A stretch of DNA of 64,000 nucleotides from positions 124,001 through 188,000 of the forward strand of contig JBBTVX010000001.1 of NCBI GenBank assembly GCA_038063015.1, in the 5' to 3' direction. Positions 1-9,788 of this stretch are shown here, piece by piece; within the stretch, counting starts at the first letter, position 1, and each line of letters opens with the position of its first letter. Source of the stretch: JACPYG01 sp038063015. GTDB lineage: Bacteria > Patescibacteriota > Minisyncoccia > Minisyncoccales > Staskawiczbacteraceae. The notes beneath the pieces were generated by a model. That model had not been told where the DNA came from. It did no database searches and was given only the letters and a program-made list of their open reading frames with translations. The position numbers and the translations under genes are program-made.

Positions 1-451
1 CCTGCGCGGTTTCCGGCCTGAAATAAACCGTGTTATCGGCATTTTCAACAGGACCTAAAAAAGTTTTGAGCATTAAATTAAATTGTTTTGGCTCTGTCAA
101 TTCTCCTCCGCAATCGGGGCATTTATTTTTTTCCAAATGGTCCCTTCTAAATCTGCGGTGGCATTTTTTGCATTCTACTAATGGGTCGTTAAAAGTTTCC
201 ATATGTCCTGAATTCTCCCAAACTTTTGTATTCATTATTAAGGCCGCATCTATGCCGACTATATCGTCTCGATTATGCACAAAATGTTTCCACCAAAAAT
301 TTTTTATATTATTTTTTAATTCAACTCCCAGCGGCCCGTAATCAAACGAATTGGATAGTCCTCCGTAAATTTCCGACCCGGGGAAAACAAAACCTCTTCT
401 CTTGCATAAAGAAACTATTTTTTCCATTAAATTATTTTCTGTTTTTTTCAT
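1..451 (-). CDS. glyS: Glycyl-tRNA synthetase, N-terminal part (cut by window edge)
   Basis: This is the N-terminal 150 residues of a class II glycyl-tRNA synthetase of the single-chain (alpha2) type, which charges tRNA-Gly in the cytoplasm. The reading frame on the minus strand starts at ATG 451 and is open to base 1. It contains RRGFVFPGSEIYGG, FDYGPLGVELK, a Cys pair CKKC followed by CPDC that forms the usual zinc knuckle, and the motif 2 segment YFRPETAQ at the edge. A second in-frame ATG lies 24 bases downstream (427). No convincing Shine-Dalgarno site is visible. It follows the surface-protein gene at 472-1326 by 20 bases and is probably the last gene of that operon. The C-terminal half lies outside the window. 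Confidence 0.93.
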   Translation of the reverse strand, partial: MKKTENNLMEKIVSLCKRRGFVFPGSEIYGGLSNSFDYGPLGVELKNNIKNFWWKHFVHNRDDIVGIDAALIMNTKVWENSGHMETFNDPLVECKKCHRRFRRDHLEKNKCPDCGGELTEPKQFNLMLKTFLGPVENADNTVYFRPETAQ

Positions 452-471
452 AATTTTATTTATCTTATCTT

Positions 472-1326
472 TTATTCTAATTGATTTATGCATTGAATTC
501 CATTAAAACATTTTCCTGCGGGACATTCGCAATTTTTTACTTGTTTTGCATATTTGGGATCAGGGGTGCAAGCGCAACCGCCCACAATACAATTATTATA
601 AAAATCAACCGAGCTGGAACAATAACAAGTTATTGTTGACACTTTCCCGCCAGAAACAATACAGCTTTCTTCTTTTGTCGCTGTTCCCCCCATAAAAATA
701 AATGTAGAAAGCATTAAATGTGATATTTTGTTATTATTAATTGGATCTTGCAAATTTGGATTTTCTTCAGCTATGGGAAAAGAGAAACGATAAATATAAT
801 CGTTAGTGGCCACATAAATCCATTCTTGATTTTGGTCATAAACAAAAACTTCATTTAACTCGTAAGCCGAAAATCCTGAAATAGTTAATTCTTGACTGGT
901 TTTATAGCTAATTCTGCCAATATCTTCTAATGTATTTTTCTGTAACATTTGTTGAACAAAATCCTTTGCTGATAATTTTTCTGGGTTTGCTTGAACTCTA
1001 ATCTCAAAATCAAAAATCTTTGTTTGGGGAGCTGGAGCAATAAAATTAATCCTGTCTTTTACTTCGGGCAAAATATTTACCGACCAATCGGCGGGATGTT
1101 TTGTTTGAAAACCATAATCGTAATTTGAGTAAGTTTGCCAATCAGCGGTTTCGTCTACCGGCGTTTTATTTTGATTTGCTTGATAAGATATTACTTGCTC
1201 TTTATTCTGCGTTGAATAAAAATAATTATACGCCATAAACCCCGATATTGCCAAAACAGCTATCAAAATAACTATTTCTACAACTGCTAAAATTGAAAAT
1301 CCCTTTTCAAAATCTTGATTTTTCAT
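472..1326 (-). CDS. Membrane-anchored PsbP-like surface protein with prepilin-like N-terminus
   Basis: This is a 284-residue protein with one N-terminal membrane helix (about residues 11-33) preceded by KGFSIL, which resembles a type IV prepilin cleavage site. The usual glutamate at mature position 5 is displaced to position 8, so processing by prepilin peptidase is doubtful. Residues about 65-215 resemble the PsbP-like lipoprotein/surface domain (YDYGFQTKHPADWSV), and the last 60 residues are Cys-rich with about ten cysteines, probably disulphide-bonded outside the cell. It sits 7 bases after the 558-residue surface protein and before glyS. The function is unknown; attachment or pilus-associated roles are only possible. 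Confidence 0.7.
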   Translation of the reverse strand: MKNQDFEKGFSILAVVEIVILIAVLAISGFMAYNYFYSTQNKEQVISYQANQNKTPVDETADWQTYSNYDYGFQTKHPADWSVNILPEVKDRINFIAPAPQTKIFDFEIRVQANPEKLSAKDFVQQMLQKNTLEDIGRISYKTSQELTISGFSAYELNEVFVYDQNQEWIYVATNDYIYRFSFPIAEENPNLQDPINNNKISHLMLSTFIFMGGTATKEESCIVSGGKVSTITCYCSSSVDFYNNCIVGGCACTPDPKYAKQVKNCECPAGKCFNGIQCINQLE

Positions 1327-1333
1327 ACTTTTA

Positions 1334-3010
1334 TTATTGCACTATTCCGCCCCCGGAGCCGCTTGGGTCGTCGGGCAAACTGGTGTTTATCGGCAGGGCT
1401 TTACCCTGGGTGATAGCTCCTGTAAATTGGTCTTCCGCAGAAATAGTCACCTCGCCAATAATAGGGACCGTCCCTCCTTTTTGGGAATAATCGGGGATTA
1501 AGGAAGCCTGAAAAGAAAGAGAAGGAGCATTGCTTGAAATTCCCGCATCAACCGCAATAGTTGCTCCGCCAGAAACATTCCAAACTATTTCCCGGCTATT
1601 ATTATCAAATGAAAAATTTGAAAATTCATTTTCTGGCGAAACTTTTCCGGTCAAACTTACATTTCGCGGCAAAATTGCTCTTACTTTTGCGTTTTTAATA
1701 TCGTTAAAATAGTTTTTGATATCCCAGGTTATCGTATAAGTTGTCGACGTATCGGCTATCGGCGGAATAGGGCCTGAATTTGTAATTCCGGCTTGGCTTG
1801 AATAAAAACCTTTTTGTAAAACTTCTAATTTTGAATTGACTTTTGTTTGAAACTCGTTGCTGATTTGAGAAATATCGACTTTATTTTTTATTATTGTATT
1901 ATTATTTTCCGAATTAGATTGGGTCCAGTCGTTTTTTAACTGAACATCAAACTCAACCTTGCCCTCTTGCTGGGGGGCTAAATATCTCAATTCTGGCACT
2001 TGTTTATAATCCCAAGCAATTAATTTATCATTTGACCGAACTTCGCCCGTTAAAGATTTAATGCTTTGCATATCTATGGCTTGACCGTCTAATTTGGTTA
2101 ATAAAAATAAATTGTCAAAAGAAGTAGACCCGATGTTTCTAAAGAAAATTTCATAATGTAATTTTTCTCCGGGAGAAGCAACGTAATTTGGATAACCGTT
2201 AATTTGCTGTGATATAAAAATTAAAGGCTCAACAACGGACAATTCTTTATTTGTATCTTTTATTAAAACAAATACGCCATCCTGCCATATGCCGAGTTTA
2301 GCTCCAAAACTTAAGCGCTGTCCTGTGTCAGCGGTAATTCTACCGTTAACTATTATTCTGCCACCTTGCGCTTTGTTCAAGGTTGAGATTTTCCATTCAG
2401 ATTTATCTAAAGATGAGGGAATCGAACTTTCTAATTGAAAACCAGTTATTGAATCAATTTTTATACTAAGATTCTCTAGGGGATAATCTATATTAGAAAA
2501 ATAGTTAAGTGAATATTGTATCTCTTTTCCCCTTTCTACCTTTGATGCTAAATCAAAATCTAATGTTATGGGCACAAAATTAATTTTTGTGGTAAATGTG
2601 GTGTCTGATTCAAAACGAACTGTTAAATTTTTAGGCGCATAAGAGAGCCATGCTTTGGCAACCTTTAAATCATTTTCGCTGCCCAAAAGACGTGTTTTAA
2701 ATTTTACAAAATCTTCATCTCCCGGATAAATATCTTTTAAATCTTGGACAAATCTTGTTTTTCCATCTTCAGTTAAAGAGTATTCGGGAAGTTCAAAAAT
2801 AAGCCTTGGCTCCTGTAAAACAGAATTGCCGTTATTTTTGTATTTAACGGTATATTCTATTTCATCCCCCATTTTGATAGAATCGACTCCTAGGATCTCC
2901 AGTTTTAAAACCTCTTTTGAAAAAACATTATTACGGTAAAGCCAAAAGCCAAAAAAACCTCCGATTATAACAACTAATATTAAAAATATAAAAATTATTT
3001 TTTTATTCAT
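1334..3010 (-). CDS. Membrane-anchored repeat-domain (DUF11-like) surface protein
   Basis: This is a 558-residue protein with an N-terminal signal anchor (about residues 4-25). A long extracellular region follows, made of beta-rich segments such as GDEIEYTVKYKNNGNS, GEKLHYEIFFRNIGST and TTYTITWDIKNY. Those segments are typical of the DUF11/conserved-repeat Ig-like family found in bacterial surface proteins. At least three such units are visible, and the C-terminus is Gly/Ser-rich. No catalytic motif is seen. It is placed between recO and the PsbP-like protein and is probably co-transcribed with both. A cell-surface structural or adhesive role is an inference. Confidence 0.75.
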   Translation of the reverse strand: MNKKIIFIFLILVVIIGGFFGFWLYRNNVFSKEVLKLEILGVDSIKMGDEIEYTVKYKNNGNSVLQEPRLIFELPEYSLTEDGKTRFVQDLKDIYPGDEDFVKFKTRLLGSENDLKVAKAWLSYAPKNLTVRFESDTTFTTKINFVPITLDFDLASKVERGKEIQYSLNYFSNIDYPLENLSIKIDSITGFQLESSIPSSLDKSEWKISTLNKAQGGRIIVNGRITADTGQRLSFGAKLGIWQDGVFVLIKDTNKELSVVEPLIFISQQINGYPNYVASPGEKLHYEIFFRNIGSTSFDNLFLLTKLDGQAIDMQSIKSLTGEVRSNDKLIAWDYKQVPELRYLAPQQEGKVEFDVQLKNDWTQSNSENNNTIIKNKVDISQISNEFQTKVNSKLEVLQKGFYSSQAGITNSGPIPPIADTSTTYTITWDIKNYFNDIKNAKVRAILPRNVSLTGKVSPENEFSNFSFDNNSREIVWNVSGGATIAVDAGISSNAPSLSFQASLIPDYSQKGGTVPIIGEVTISAEDQFTGAITQGKALPINTSLPDDPSGSGGGIVQ

Positions 3011-3030
3011 ATTATTTATTATATACTTAA

Positions 3031-3792
3031 TTATACGCTTGCGGAGCGACTAGATAAAATATAGCAACAATAATTCTCTGATATTTCTTTAAGTAAGTTT
3101 AATGAAAACTTATCAACCTTCAATTTGGATAGAATCTGCCAATCTCCTTTAAAAATCAACCTTAATATTTTAACAATATCCGAATTAATTCTTTGATAAT
3201 ACTCAGGACAAGCCTCTTTTTTTTCTATGTTATGGTTAGAACAATTTTTACAAATAGTTCCGCCGTCTTTATTTGAAAAATAGAGAAGATAGGGGTTCAA
3301 CTTTAATCCACAAACCACGCACTTTTGAGTTTCGGGATGATATCCTATTATAGATAAAAAATTCCAAAGAAAATAATAATAAATTAATTGGACGCCAGAA
3401 GCTTGCAAATTAGAGTTGTTTAGTTTATTCAACGTCTCTTTTAATAAAGTAAATATGGACTCGTCTTTTTCTTGGCCTTTGATAAAATTATCTAAAATCT
3501 CGCTTATTTTATAACTGATTTTTAATCTGGCGGGATCTTGCATTATATTTCTAAATTTTTCTATTGTAATTGTATTAGTAAGGGTTTTGCGATTTTTTCC
3601 TTGAATAAAATCAATTTCCGATAAAGAAAAAATTTCTGTTCCTTTTCTTAATTTTGAGGTTATCTTTCTTATGGCTTTGCCAAAAATTTCTAGTCTTCCA
3701 AAATCATAAGTAAAAATTGAAAAAACTCTGTCTGCCTCAAAAATGTCCTTCTTTTTAAAAATAAAACCCTGCGTTCTATAATAAACTGCCAT
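3031..3792 (-). CDS. recO: DNA repair protein RecO
   Basis: This is a RecO family protein of 253 residues, the usual length. RecO helps load RecA onto SSB-coated single-stranded DNA with RecR. The N-terminal OB-fold is visible (MAVYYRTQGFIFKKKD, then FGRLEIFGKAIRK). A zinc finger follows, with Cys at about residues 158, 161, 181 and 184 (CVVCGLKLNP then CKNC). It starts three bases after the ileS stop, so the two are probably translated from one message. No RBS is evident. Confidence 0.93.
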   Translation of the reverse strand: MAVYYRTQGFIFKKKDIFEADRVFSIFTYDFGRLEIFGKAIRKITSKLRKGTEIFSLSEIDFIQGKNRKTLTNTITIEKFRNIMQDPARLKISYKISEILDNFIKGQEKDESIFTLLKETLNKLNNSNLQASGVQLIYYYFLWNFLSIIGYHPETQKCVVCGLKLNPYLLYFSNKDGGTICKNCSNHNIEKKEACPEYYQRINSDIVKILRLIFKGDWQILSKLKVDKFSLNLLKEISENYCCYILSSRSASV

Positions 3793-3795
3793 ATA

Positions 3796-6705
3796 TCAGA
3801 CTTTTTTTATCTTTAATAATAATTTTTGCTGGTCAATCTCTATCTCTTTTTCTGGAACAAATTCTGCTTCTGACTTTTGTTCTAGATAAAAATCTTTCGC
3901 CTTAATTTCTTTTAATAAAAACCCCTTATTTTTCTCTAAAATTTTGTTCATCTCTGGTCTGCTAGAAAAGAAAACTAAAATTTTGTTTTCCGGTTTCAGC
4001 CCTGCCTCTTTTCTCATATTTTGAATACACCTGATTATATCCCTTATTGCTCCCTCTTCTTTCAACTCTTGTGTAATTTTCGTATCAAGTTCTATTTCAT
4101 TTTTAATTTTTGCTCCAAAAACAATTTCTTTAGTATTAACCTCGTCTTTTATCAATTCTAAAAGTTCTTTGTCGCTCTCAATTTTCGTTTCTTTATTTTT
4201 TATTTTTATCAAAGCAATGGGCTGTCTTACTTTAATTGTTTTTTCCGCCCTTTGGGCTAACGCCAAATTAACAATATGGCGCGTTTCATCCATTTTACCT
4301 TCAAGTTCTAGGTCTATATAACCTTCGTCTTTTAATTGTGGCCAGTTGCACAAATGAATTGATTCTGGCATATTGTTTATTTTTAAATTTTGATACATTT
4401 CTTCTGCAAAAAATGGCATTATCGGACTTATTAATTTTGTAATACTCAAAAGTGTATAATAAAGAGCTGACATCGCCTCTGATCTCTCTTGGCTATCATC
4501 GTGGAATCTTTTCCTTGACCTTCTTATATACCATAAAGACAAGTCATTTATGAAAAAATCTTCTACGGCTAAAACTACTTTAGCAACATCGTATTTTTCA
4601 AGATTAAATTCGCAAGCGCCGATTAAGTGGTCTATTTTTGACAAAATCCATTTGTCTAAAACGTTTTTCGGTTTTGGGTTCAAATCTATATTTTCAAACT
4701 CTTCTTTTTTAACATATGTATTAAAAAAAGTATAAACATTATAAAGTGTTAATAGTTTTCTTTTTACTTCGTCGGCTGTATTATAACCAAAATTAAGATT
4801 TTCTGCTGGATTTTGTTTTGAATACATCCAACGCATTGGATCGGCTCCAATCTTTTCTACGGCCTCGTCAAACCAAATGGCGTTTCCTTTGGATTTATGC
4901 ATCTCCTCTCCTTTTTCATCACGTACTAAAGCATAACCAAAAATTGTTTTCATCGGATTTGTATCTTCTAAGACAGCTGACGCCACCAACAAAGAATAAA
5001 ACCAATTCTTAAATTGCCCGGGAAATGATTCGCAAACTAATTCTACAGGAAACCATTTTTTCCAATAAAGTTTATCAGAAAAATAATTTGTAGTAGAATA
5101 CGAAACTATGCCGGCATCCAGCCATGGATTCCCGACATCTGCTATTCTGGAAATCAATTTATCGCATTTCTTACATTTAATTTTAACACTATCAATCCAT
5201 GGCCTATGGGGAGAATTGTCTTTAAACTTTTCCCATCCTTCAACTGCTCTTTTTTCTAATTCCTCTTTTGAACCAATAACCTCAAAATTTCCACACTGAC
5301 ATTCAAAAATAGGCAAAGCTAAACCCCAATATCTCTTTTTTGAAATCAACCAATCGTGCATATTTTTCAACCAATCCAATTCTCTTTCTTTGCCAAAAAA
5401 AGGAACCCAATTTATTTTTTTAGTTATTTCAATTAATGATTTCCTCAATTTTTTCATTGAAATATACCATTCGTCAACAACCCTCCAAACTAATTCTGTC
5501 TTGCATCGCCAACAGGTGGGATAACGATGGGTATAGTCTTCTATTTTATAAAAAAATTCGCCGGCTCTATAATTTTTAAAATAATCAAAAATTATTTCCG
5601 GATTTTGTTTGGCATTTTTTCCGGAAAATTCCTCCATTCCTTCCAAATACACAGCTGACTCGTCAATCACATCAATTACTGCTAAATTTTCTTTTTGGCT
5701 GATTTTAAAATCCTCCTCGCCAGCTCCCGGAGCGCAATGAATAATTCCTGTTCCCTCAGTTTCGGTTACCAAGTCTTTGTCTAAAACAACCGTGTGAAAT
5801 GTTTTCTCGTTTTCGCTTCTAACATTTCTTACTATTTCTAAATTATCAAAAGGAGCCTCGTATTTTAATCCTTTCAAAAATTTTCCCTTTATTGTTTTTT
5901 TGAGTTTAAATTCTTTTTCCAATATACTTTTAGCCAAACTTTTTAATAAAATTAATTTTTTGCCGTCCGCTTCAAAAATCCCATAATCAAAATCCGGATT
6001 TACAATCAAAGCCACGTTGGCAGGTATTGTCCAAGGAGTTGTTGTCCAAACCAAAAATTTTACGCCTTTTAATTTCCCGGCTATAATAGGAAGCTTGAAA
6101 TAAATTGCTTTATGAGTAATTTCTTTGTATTCTTCTGTTAAAATTTCATGCTGAGAAATAGCGGTGCCGCACCTTGGACACCAAGGAACCGAATCCTTGC
6201 CTTTATATAAATATCCCTCTTGCCAACATTTTTTTAAAAAATGCCAAATAGCATAATTGTTTTCATCAGACATTGTGTAATAAGAATTTTCCCAATCCAT
6301 CCATTGGCCCAATCTTATTGACTGCTGCGTCTGTATGGTTGAATATTTTTCAACTCTTTCTTTGCATTTTTCAACAAATTTATCAATTCCATATTTTTCA
6401 ATATCTTTTTTATTTTTAAAACCAAGCTCTTTTTCAACTTCAACTTCAACCCATAGTCCCTGGCAATCAAAACCATTTTGATATCGCTGGTCATAACCTT
6501 GCATTGCCTTATATCTTTGAAATAGATCTTTATAAGTTCTTCCCCAAGCATGGTGCGCGCCCATTGGATTATTGGCTGTAATGGGGCCATCTAAAAACGA
6601 CCAGCGTTTTTTGCCTTTGTTCTTTTGACGAAGTTTTTCAAAAATTTTGTTATCAGACCAAAACTTCAATATTTTATTTTCATTCTCCGGAAAATTATAT
6701 ACCAT
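3796..6705 (-). CDS. ileS: Isoleucyl-tRNA synthetase
   Basis: This is a full-length class Ia isoleucyl-tRNA synthetase of 969 residues that charges tRNA-Ile. The HIGH-equivalent lies in ANNPMGAHHAWGR (about residues 44-56), and the KMSKS-equivalent is MHKSKGN (about 602-608). The CP1 editing domain carries WTTTPWTIPANVA (about 220-232). Zinc-type Cys pairs appear at CPRCG (about 176), CWRC (about 398) and CKKC (about 511). HHAWGR together with MHKSKGN is the variant seen in IleRS forms related to the eukaryote-like/mupirocin-insensitive group; that assignment is inferred from motifs only. It lies between the histidine phosphatase gene and recO in a tight operon. Confidence 0.96.
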   Translation of the reverse strand: MVYNFPENENKILKFWSDNKIFEKLRQKNKGKKRWSFLDGPITANNPMGAHHAWGRTYKDLFQRYKAMQGYDQRYQNGFDCQGLWVEVEVEKELGFKNKKDIEKYGIDKFVEKCKERVEKYSTIQTQQSIRLGQWMDWENSYYTMSDENNYAIWHFLKKCWQEGYLYKGKDSVPWCPRCGTAISQHEILTEEYKEITHKAIYFKLPIIAGKLKGVKFLVWTTTPWTIPANVALIVNPDFDYGIFEADGKKLILLKSLAKSILEKEFKLKKTIKGKFLKGLKYEAPFDNLEIVRNVRSENEKTFHTVVLDKDLVTETEGTGIIHCAPGAGEEDFKISQKENLAVIDVIDESAVYLEGMEEFSGKNAKQNPEIIFDYFKNYRAGEFFYKIEDYTHRYPTCWRCKTELVWRVVDEWYISMKKLRKSLIEITKKINWVPFFGKERELDWLKNMHDWLISKKRYWGLALPIFECQCGNFEVIGSKEELEKRAVEGWEKFKDNSPHRPWIDSVKIKCKKCDKLISRIADVGNPWLDAGIVSYSTTNYFSDKLYWKKWFPVELVCESFPGQFKNWFYSLLVASAVLEDTNPMKTIFGYALVRDEKGEEMHKSKGNAIWFDEAVEKIGADPMRWMYSKQNPAENLNFGYNTADEVKRKLLTLYNVYTFFNTYVKKEEFENIDLNPKPKNVLDKWILSKIDHLIGACEFNLEKYDVAKVVLAVEDFFINDLSLWYIRRSRKRFHDDSQERSEAMSALYYTLLSITKLISPIMPFFAEEMYQNLKINNMPESIHLCNWPQLKDEGYIDLELEGKMDETRHIVNLALAQRAEKTIKVRQPIALIKIKNKETKIESDKELLELIKDEVNTKEIVFGAKIKNEIELDTKITQELKEEGAIRDIIRCIQNMRKEAGLKPENKILVFFSSRPEMNKILEKNKGFLLKEIKAKDFYLEQKSEAEFVPEKEIEIDQQKLLLKIKKV

Positions 6706-6715
6706 AATTTAAATT

Positions 6716-7285
6716 TTAATCAAATTTTTTGAGTTCACAGTTTGAAAGTAATTTTTCGTCAGTAAAAAATTCAATGCTCTTTTTTAGAGAATATCCTAAA
6801 AATATGCCCTCAAGAATAAAAAGCGGAGCTTGGTGGCTAACTATTAAAATTTTTTTATTCGAATAAGTTTTTTCCATATCCTCTAAGAAATTATTAACCC
6901 TCTTCAAGGTATCTTCGTAGCTTTCGCCCCGAGGAACTTTTTCTTTTATTCTTTTTTCTTTACTGGCAAAATGACCGATAAAATCAGCGATGGGTTTTGA
7001 ATTAAAAGTGCCAAAATCAATTTCTCTCAATCTTTTATCAAAATTCACCTTCTTTTTTAGTTGCTCTGCGATAATTTCAGCTGTCTGTTTCGCTCTTAAA
7101 ACGTCTGAAGAGAATATCAGCTCAATATTTTCAGACAAAATCTTTTGGGTAACCCGCCTTGCTTGTTTGGTCCCCGTTTTTGTCAGGGGATTAGCGCTTT
7201 TTTCAGGCCATGAAGAAACAAATCCTTTAACGTTTGACACCGATTCTCCGTGGCGTAATATATAATACTTATTGTTTAGTTTCAT
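6716..7285 (-). CDS. Histidine phosphatase (phosphoglycerate-mutase-like)
   Basis: This is a 189-residue member of the histidine phosphatase superfamily. The catalytic RHGE is at residues 11-14 (YILRHGESVSN), the second-arginine region is FSSDVLRAKQTAE, and the later catalytic histidine is in ILIVSHQAPL. The substrate cannot be told from sequence; cobalamin, phosphoglycerate and nucleotide phosphatases share these motifs. Its ATG overlaps the argS stop by one base (TAATG), which suggests translational coupling in the UMP kinase-argS-ileS operon. Confidence 0.85.
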   Translation of the reverse strand: MKLNNKYYILRHGESVSNVKGFVSSWPEKSANPLTKTGTKQARRVTQKILSENIELIFSSDVLRAKQTAEIIAEQLKKKVNFDKRLREIDFGTFNSKPIADFIGHFASKEKRIKEKVPRGESYEDTLKRVNNFLEDMEKTYSNKKILIVSHQAPLFILEGIFLGYSLKKSIEFFTDEKLLSNCELKKFD

Positions 7286-8982
7286 TACATTTTATTTAAA
7301 ATTTTTATTCCAAGCATCCACATTCCATTTTTCATAATTGTGACAAATGCGTTTGTTAAAGCGACTTTATATGGTGAAAACTCATCTTTTTTATCTACGA
7401 TTTTATTCTTTGTATAATAACTATTAAATATTCCGGCTAACTCCGTAAGGTATAAAACCAAATAGTGCGGCTCGTAATTCTCCCCTGCTTGCAAAACTAC
7501 TTCGGGAAAATAACTCATTGATTTTTCAAGTTGAGTTATTTTATCTGGCGTTTTTTTAAAAGATGGCTTGATTTTTTCTTTTTTCGCTTTTCTCAAAACC
7601 GACATTGCCCTTGCGTAAGAATATTGAAGATAGGGGCCCGAGTCTCCTTCAAAAGAAATTGATTTATCAAAATCATAAATAATATCTGACCCGATTGACT
7701 GCTTTAAAATTGAATACTTTAATGCCCCCACGGCAACCTTCTGCGCAATATCCAATTTTTCTTTTTCCAATAAGTTCCTGTCTTTAATTTTTTTCTTTAC
7801 CAATCCTTCAACTTTTTCTATTAATGATTCGCCGGTTATAACATTTCCCGTCCTAGACGACATTTTTCCTTCGGGCAAACGCAACATTCCATGTCCGATG
7901 TGTTTTGTTTTCTTTGCTAAATCAGGATTAATTTGCGCCATTGCGCAAAGCATTACCTTGAAATATTCATTAACCTCGTTGCCTGTTACAATAAATGACT
8001 GGTCATAAGCATACTTTTTGTATTTTATTTCAGCTAATCCCAAATCTTTTGCCTCATAAGTGGGCAATCCTTCAGAATTAATAAAAACCCTTGTGTGAAG
8101 CCCGTATTTTTCACCCTTAAAAATAATCGCCCCGTTTTCTCCTTTTTCAAAAATTCCGTTTTTTAATCCTTTTTCTATAATCTTTTTTCCGATTTCCCCT
8201 GTTTGGCTTTCAAAAATAAAATAATCAAATTTTGTGACCAATTTTTTATAAAGCTCGTCAAAGTGCTCTAAGCTCCACTTTTTTCCTTTGTCGTAAATTT
8301 TATTAATCTCTTTATCGGATCGTTCAAAAATCTTTCTATTTAACTCGATAATTTCTTTTTTTGCGTTTTCATCCTCTTCATATATTTTAGAGCCATGTAC
8401 ATATGCTAATCCTAAAAATTTTGTTTTTTCAGAAAGCAAAGCCGCGTCTTTTGGAAAACTATTTTTATTCTGCAAAATTCCCCACACTGCCTTTGCCACG
8501 CCAATTCCCACGTCAGACTGATAGCAAACCCTTTTAACTTTAGCTCCCTGAAATTCAAAAATACGGGATAGCGATTCACCAACAGTATTGCTTAGTAAAT
8601 GCCCGATATGAAATTCTTTTAAAATATTCGGGTCTGTATAATCTATAATGACTTTCTTGTTTTTTAACTCTTTCCCCTTCCCATAATTTTTATTGATATT
8701 TTTTAAATTATCCGTAAAAGCTTTATCTGCGACAAAAAAATTAATAAACCCGGGGCCGGCTACTTCAATTTTTGAAAACAGATTATTTTCTCCAATTTTT
8801 TCTTTTATTAATTCGGCAACTTCCCGCGGATTTTTTCCCAGTTTCTTTGCCAAACCCAGCGCAACATTCGTTGAATAATCGCCGTATATTTTTTCGCCGG
8901 GAATTTCAACAGAAAAATCCGCGTTCCCCTTTGACGGTCCTTTGGTCGCCTTCTCTATTATTTTTTTAATTTCCTCTCTCAT
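7285..8982 (-). CDS. argS: Arginyl-tRNA synthetase
   Basis: This is a class I arginyl-tRNA synthetase of 565 residues, the normal length. The N-terminal Add1 domain runs to about residue 85 and ends in the family motif VAGPGFINFF. HIGH is exact at 125-128, and the KMSKS region is represented by GKMSSRTGN. The C-terminal DALR anticodon-binding domain starts at about SGPYLQYSYARAMSVLRK. Its ATG overlaps the stop of the upstream UMP kinase gene by four bases (ATGA), and its stop overlaps the phosphatase start, so all three are probably coupled. Confidence 0.96.
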   Translation of the reverse strand: MREEIKKIIEKATKGPSKGNADFSVEIPGEKIYGDYSTNVALGLAKKLGKNPREVAELIKEKIGENNLFSKIEVAGPGFINFFVADKAFTDNLKNINKNYGKGKELKNKKVIIDYTDPNILKEFHIGHLLSNTVGESLSRIFEFQGAKVKRVCYQSDVGIGVAKAVWGILQNKNSFPKDAALLSEKTKFLGLAYVHGSKIYEEDENAKKEIIELNRKIFERSDKEINKIYDKGKKWSLEHFDELYKKLVTKFDYFIFESQTGEIGKKIIEKGLKNGIFEKGENGAIIFKGEKYGLHTRVFINSEGLPTYEAKDLGLAEIKYKKYAYDQSFIVTGNEVNEYFKVMLCAMAQINPDLAKKTKHIGHGMLRLPEGKMSSRTGNVITGESLIEKVEGLVKKKIKDRNLLEKEKLDIAQKVAVGALKYSILKQSIGSDIIYDFDKSISFEGDSGPYLQYSYARAMSVLRKAKKEKIKPSFKKTPDKITQLEKSMSYFPEVVLQAGENYEPHYLVLYLTELAGIFNSYYTKNKIVDKKDEFSPYKVALTNAFVTIMKNGMWMLGIKILNKM

Positions 8983-9656
8983 TGTATAATGGTGCCGATA
9001 AACGGCTTGTTATTTAAAAAATCTTCTAGCCGTTCCAGGTTTTTTCCGTTAATTATAACTACTTTTAATTTTAATTTTTCTGCCACCTTTGAAGCCCTCG
9101 GGTCAAATGGCATAGATAATCCAGGCGACCACTTGTCTCCAACAATTTTCCTAAAATCCTTCCAATTTATTTCTTTTATTTGTTTTGCGTCTGGAAATTT
9201 GCGCGGGTCTTTGTCATAAACATAATCAATGTTTGTTAGATTAATGATTGTTTTTAATCCCGAATTTTTAGCCATTATAACCGAACAATAATCCGTGGAC
9301 CAGCCTGGTTTCCAACCAGCTCCAACAATAACCGGCTTATTTGTTTTTATTTTTTTTGTCGGATTTACGATAATTTCAGAATAAGAATGTTCTAAAAAAA
9401 CTTGCTTTAAAATTTGGGCATTTAACCTGGAAACATTTATCCCTATCCAATCTCTATCTGTATTTTTTGCGCCAAATTCTAAAAACGCTTTTTGATATAA
9501 TCTGGCTATTTTACCTCCGCCGACATAAACAAAAAATCTTCTTTTGCCAAGATATTTTTGCAAACAATTCTTAAATTTCTTCAAAAAAACAACATCTATA
9601 TCCTCCGGCGCCACTAAAGATCCCCCGAGAGAAATTATAATTGCTTCTTTTATCAT
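8979..9656 (-). CDS. pyrH: UMP kinase, archaeal-type amino acid kinase fold
   Basis: This is a 225-residue amino-acid-kinase-family protein, probably uridylate kinase (UMP to UDP). It shows the N-terminal IISLGGSLVAPED phosphate-binding loop, YVGGGKIARLYQ, a substrate segment GAGWKPGWSTDYCSV, and NLTNIDYVYDKDPRKFPDAK. The short length and the GGGK/STD pattern resemble the archaeal UMP kinase subfamily rather than the classical bacterial PyrH. It is the first gene of the argS-ileS-recO operon. One of the two 42-bp palindromes (9726-9767) lies 70 bases upstream of its start. Confidence 0.88.
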   Translation of the reverse strand: MIKEAIIISLGGSLVAPEDIDVVFLKKFKNCLQKYLGKRRFFVYVGGGKIARLYQKAFLEFGAKNTDRDWIGINVSRLNAQILKQVFLEHSYSEIIVNPTKKIKTNKPVIVGAGWKPGWSTDYCSVIMAKNSGLKTIINLTNIDYVYDKDPRKFPDAKQIKEINWKDFRKIVGDKWSPGLSMPFDPRASKVAEKLKLKVVIINGKNLERLEDFLNNKPFIGTIIQ

Positions 9657-9725
9657 TTTAAAATCTTATCACAAAAACCCCTAAAAATAAAGCTTTATTT
9701 ACAGCTCTGCTCGCCAGCTAAATCC

Positions 9726-9767
9726 AGCATACACGATTTATCACGATCGTATAAATTCGTGTATTCT
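9726..9767. promoter_or_regulatory. 42-bp imperfect palindrome, copy A
   Basis: The outer arms are agcatacacga (9726-9736) and its imperfect complement ttcgtgtattct (9756-9767), around a centre containing cgatcg. It matches copy B (10385-10426) at 34 of 42 positions in the same orientation. It lies between the UMP kinase start and the end of the PaaX/Cas2-like gene. An operator bound by that regulator is the simplest reading; a mobile-element end is the alternative. Confidence 0.6.
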
Positions 9768-9788
9768 AAAATTTTAAAGGACAGATAG

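Noticed and set aside
472..1326. A classical type IV pilin
   Set aside because: The glutamate is at position 8, not 5, after the putative cleavage site, and the C-terminal domain is PsbP-like and Cys-rich.
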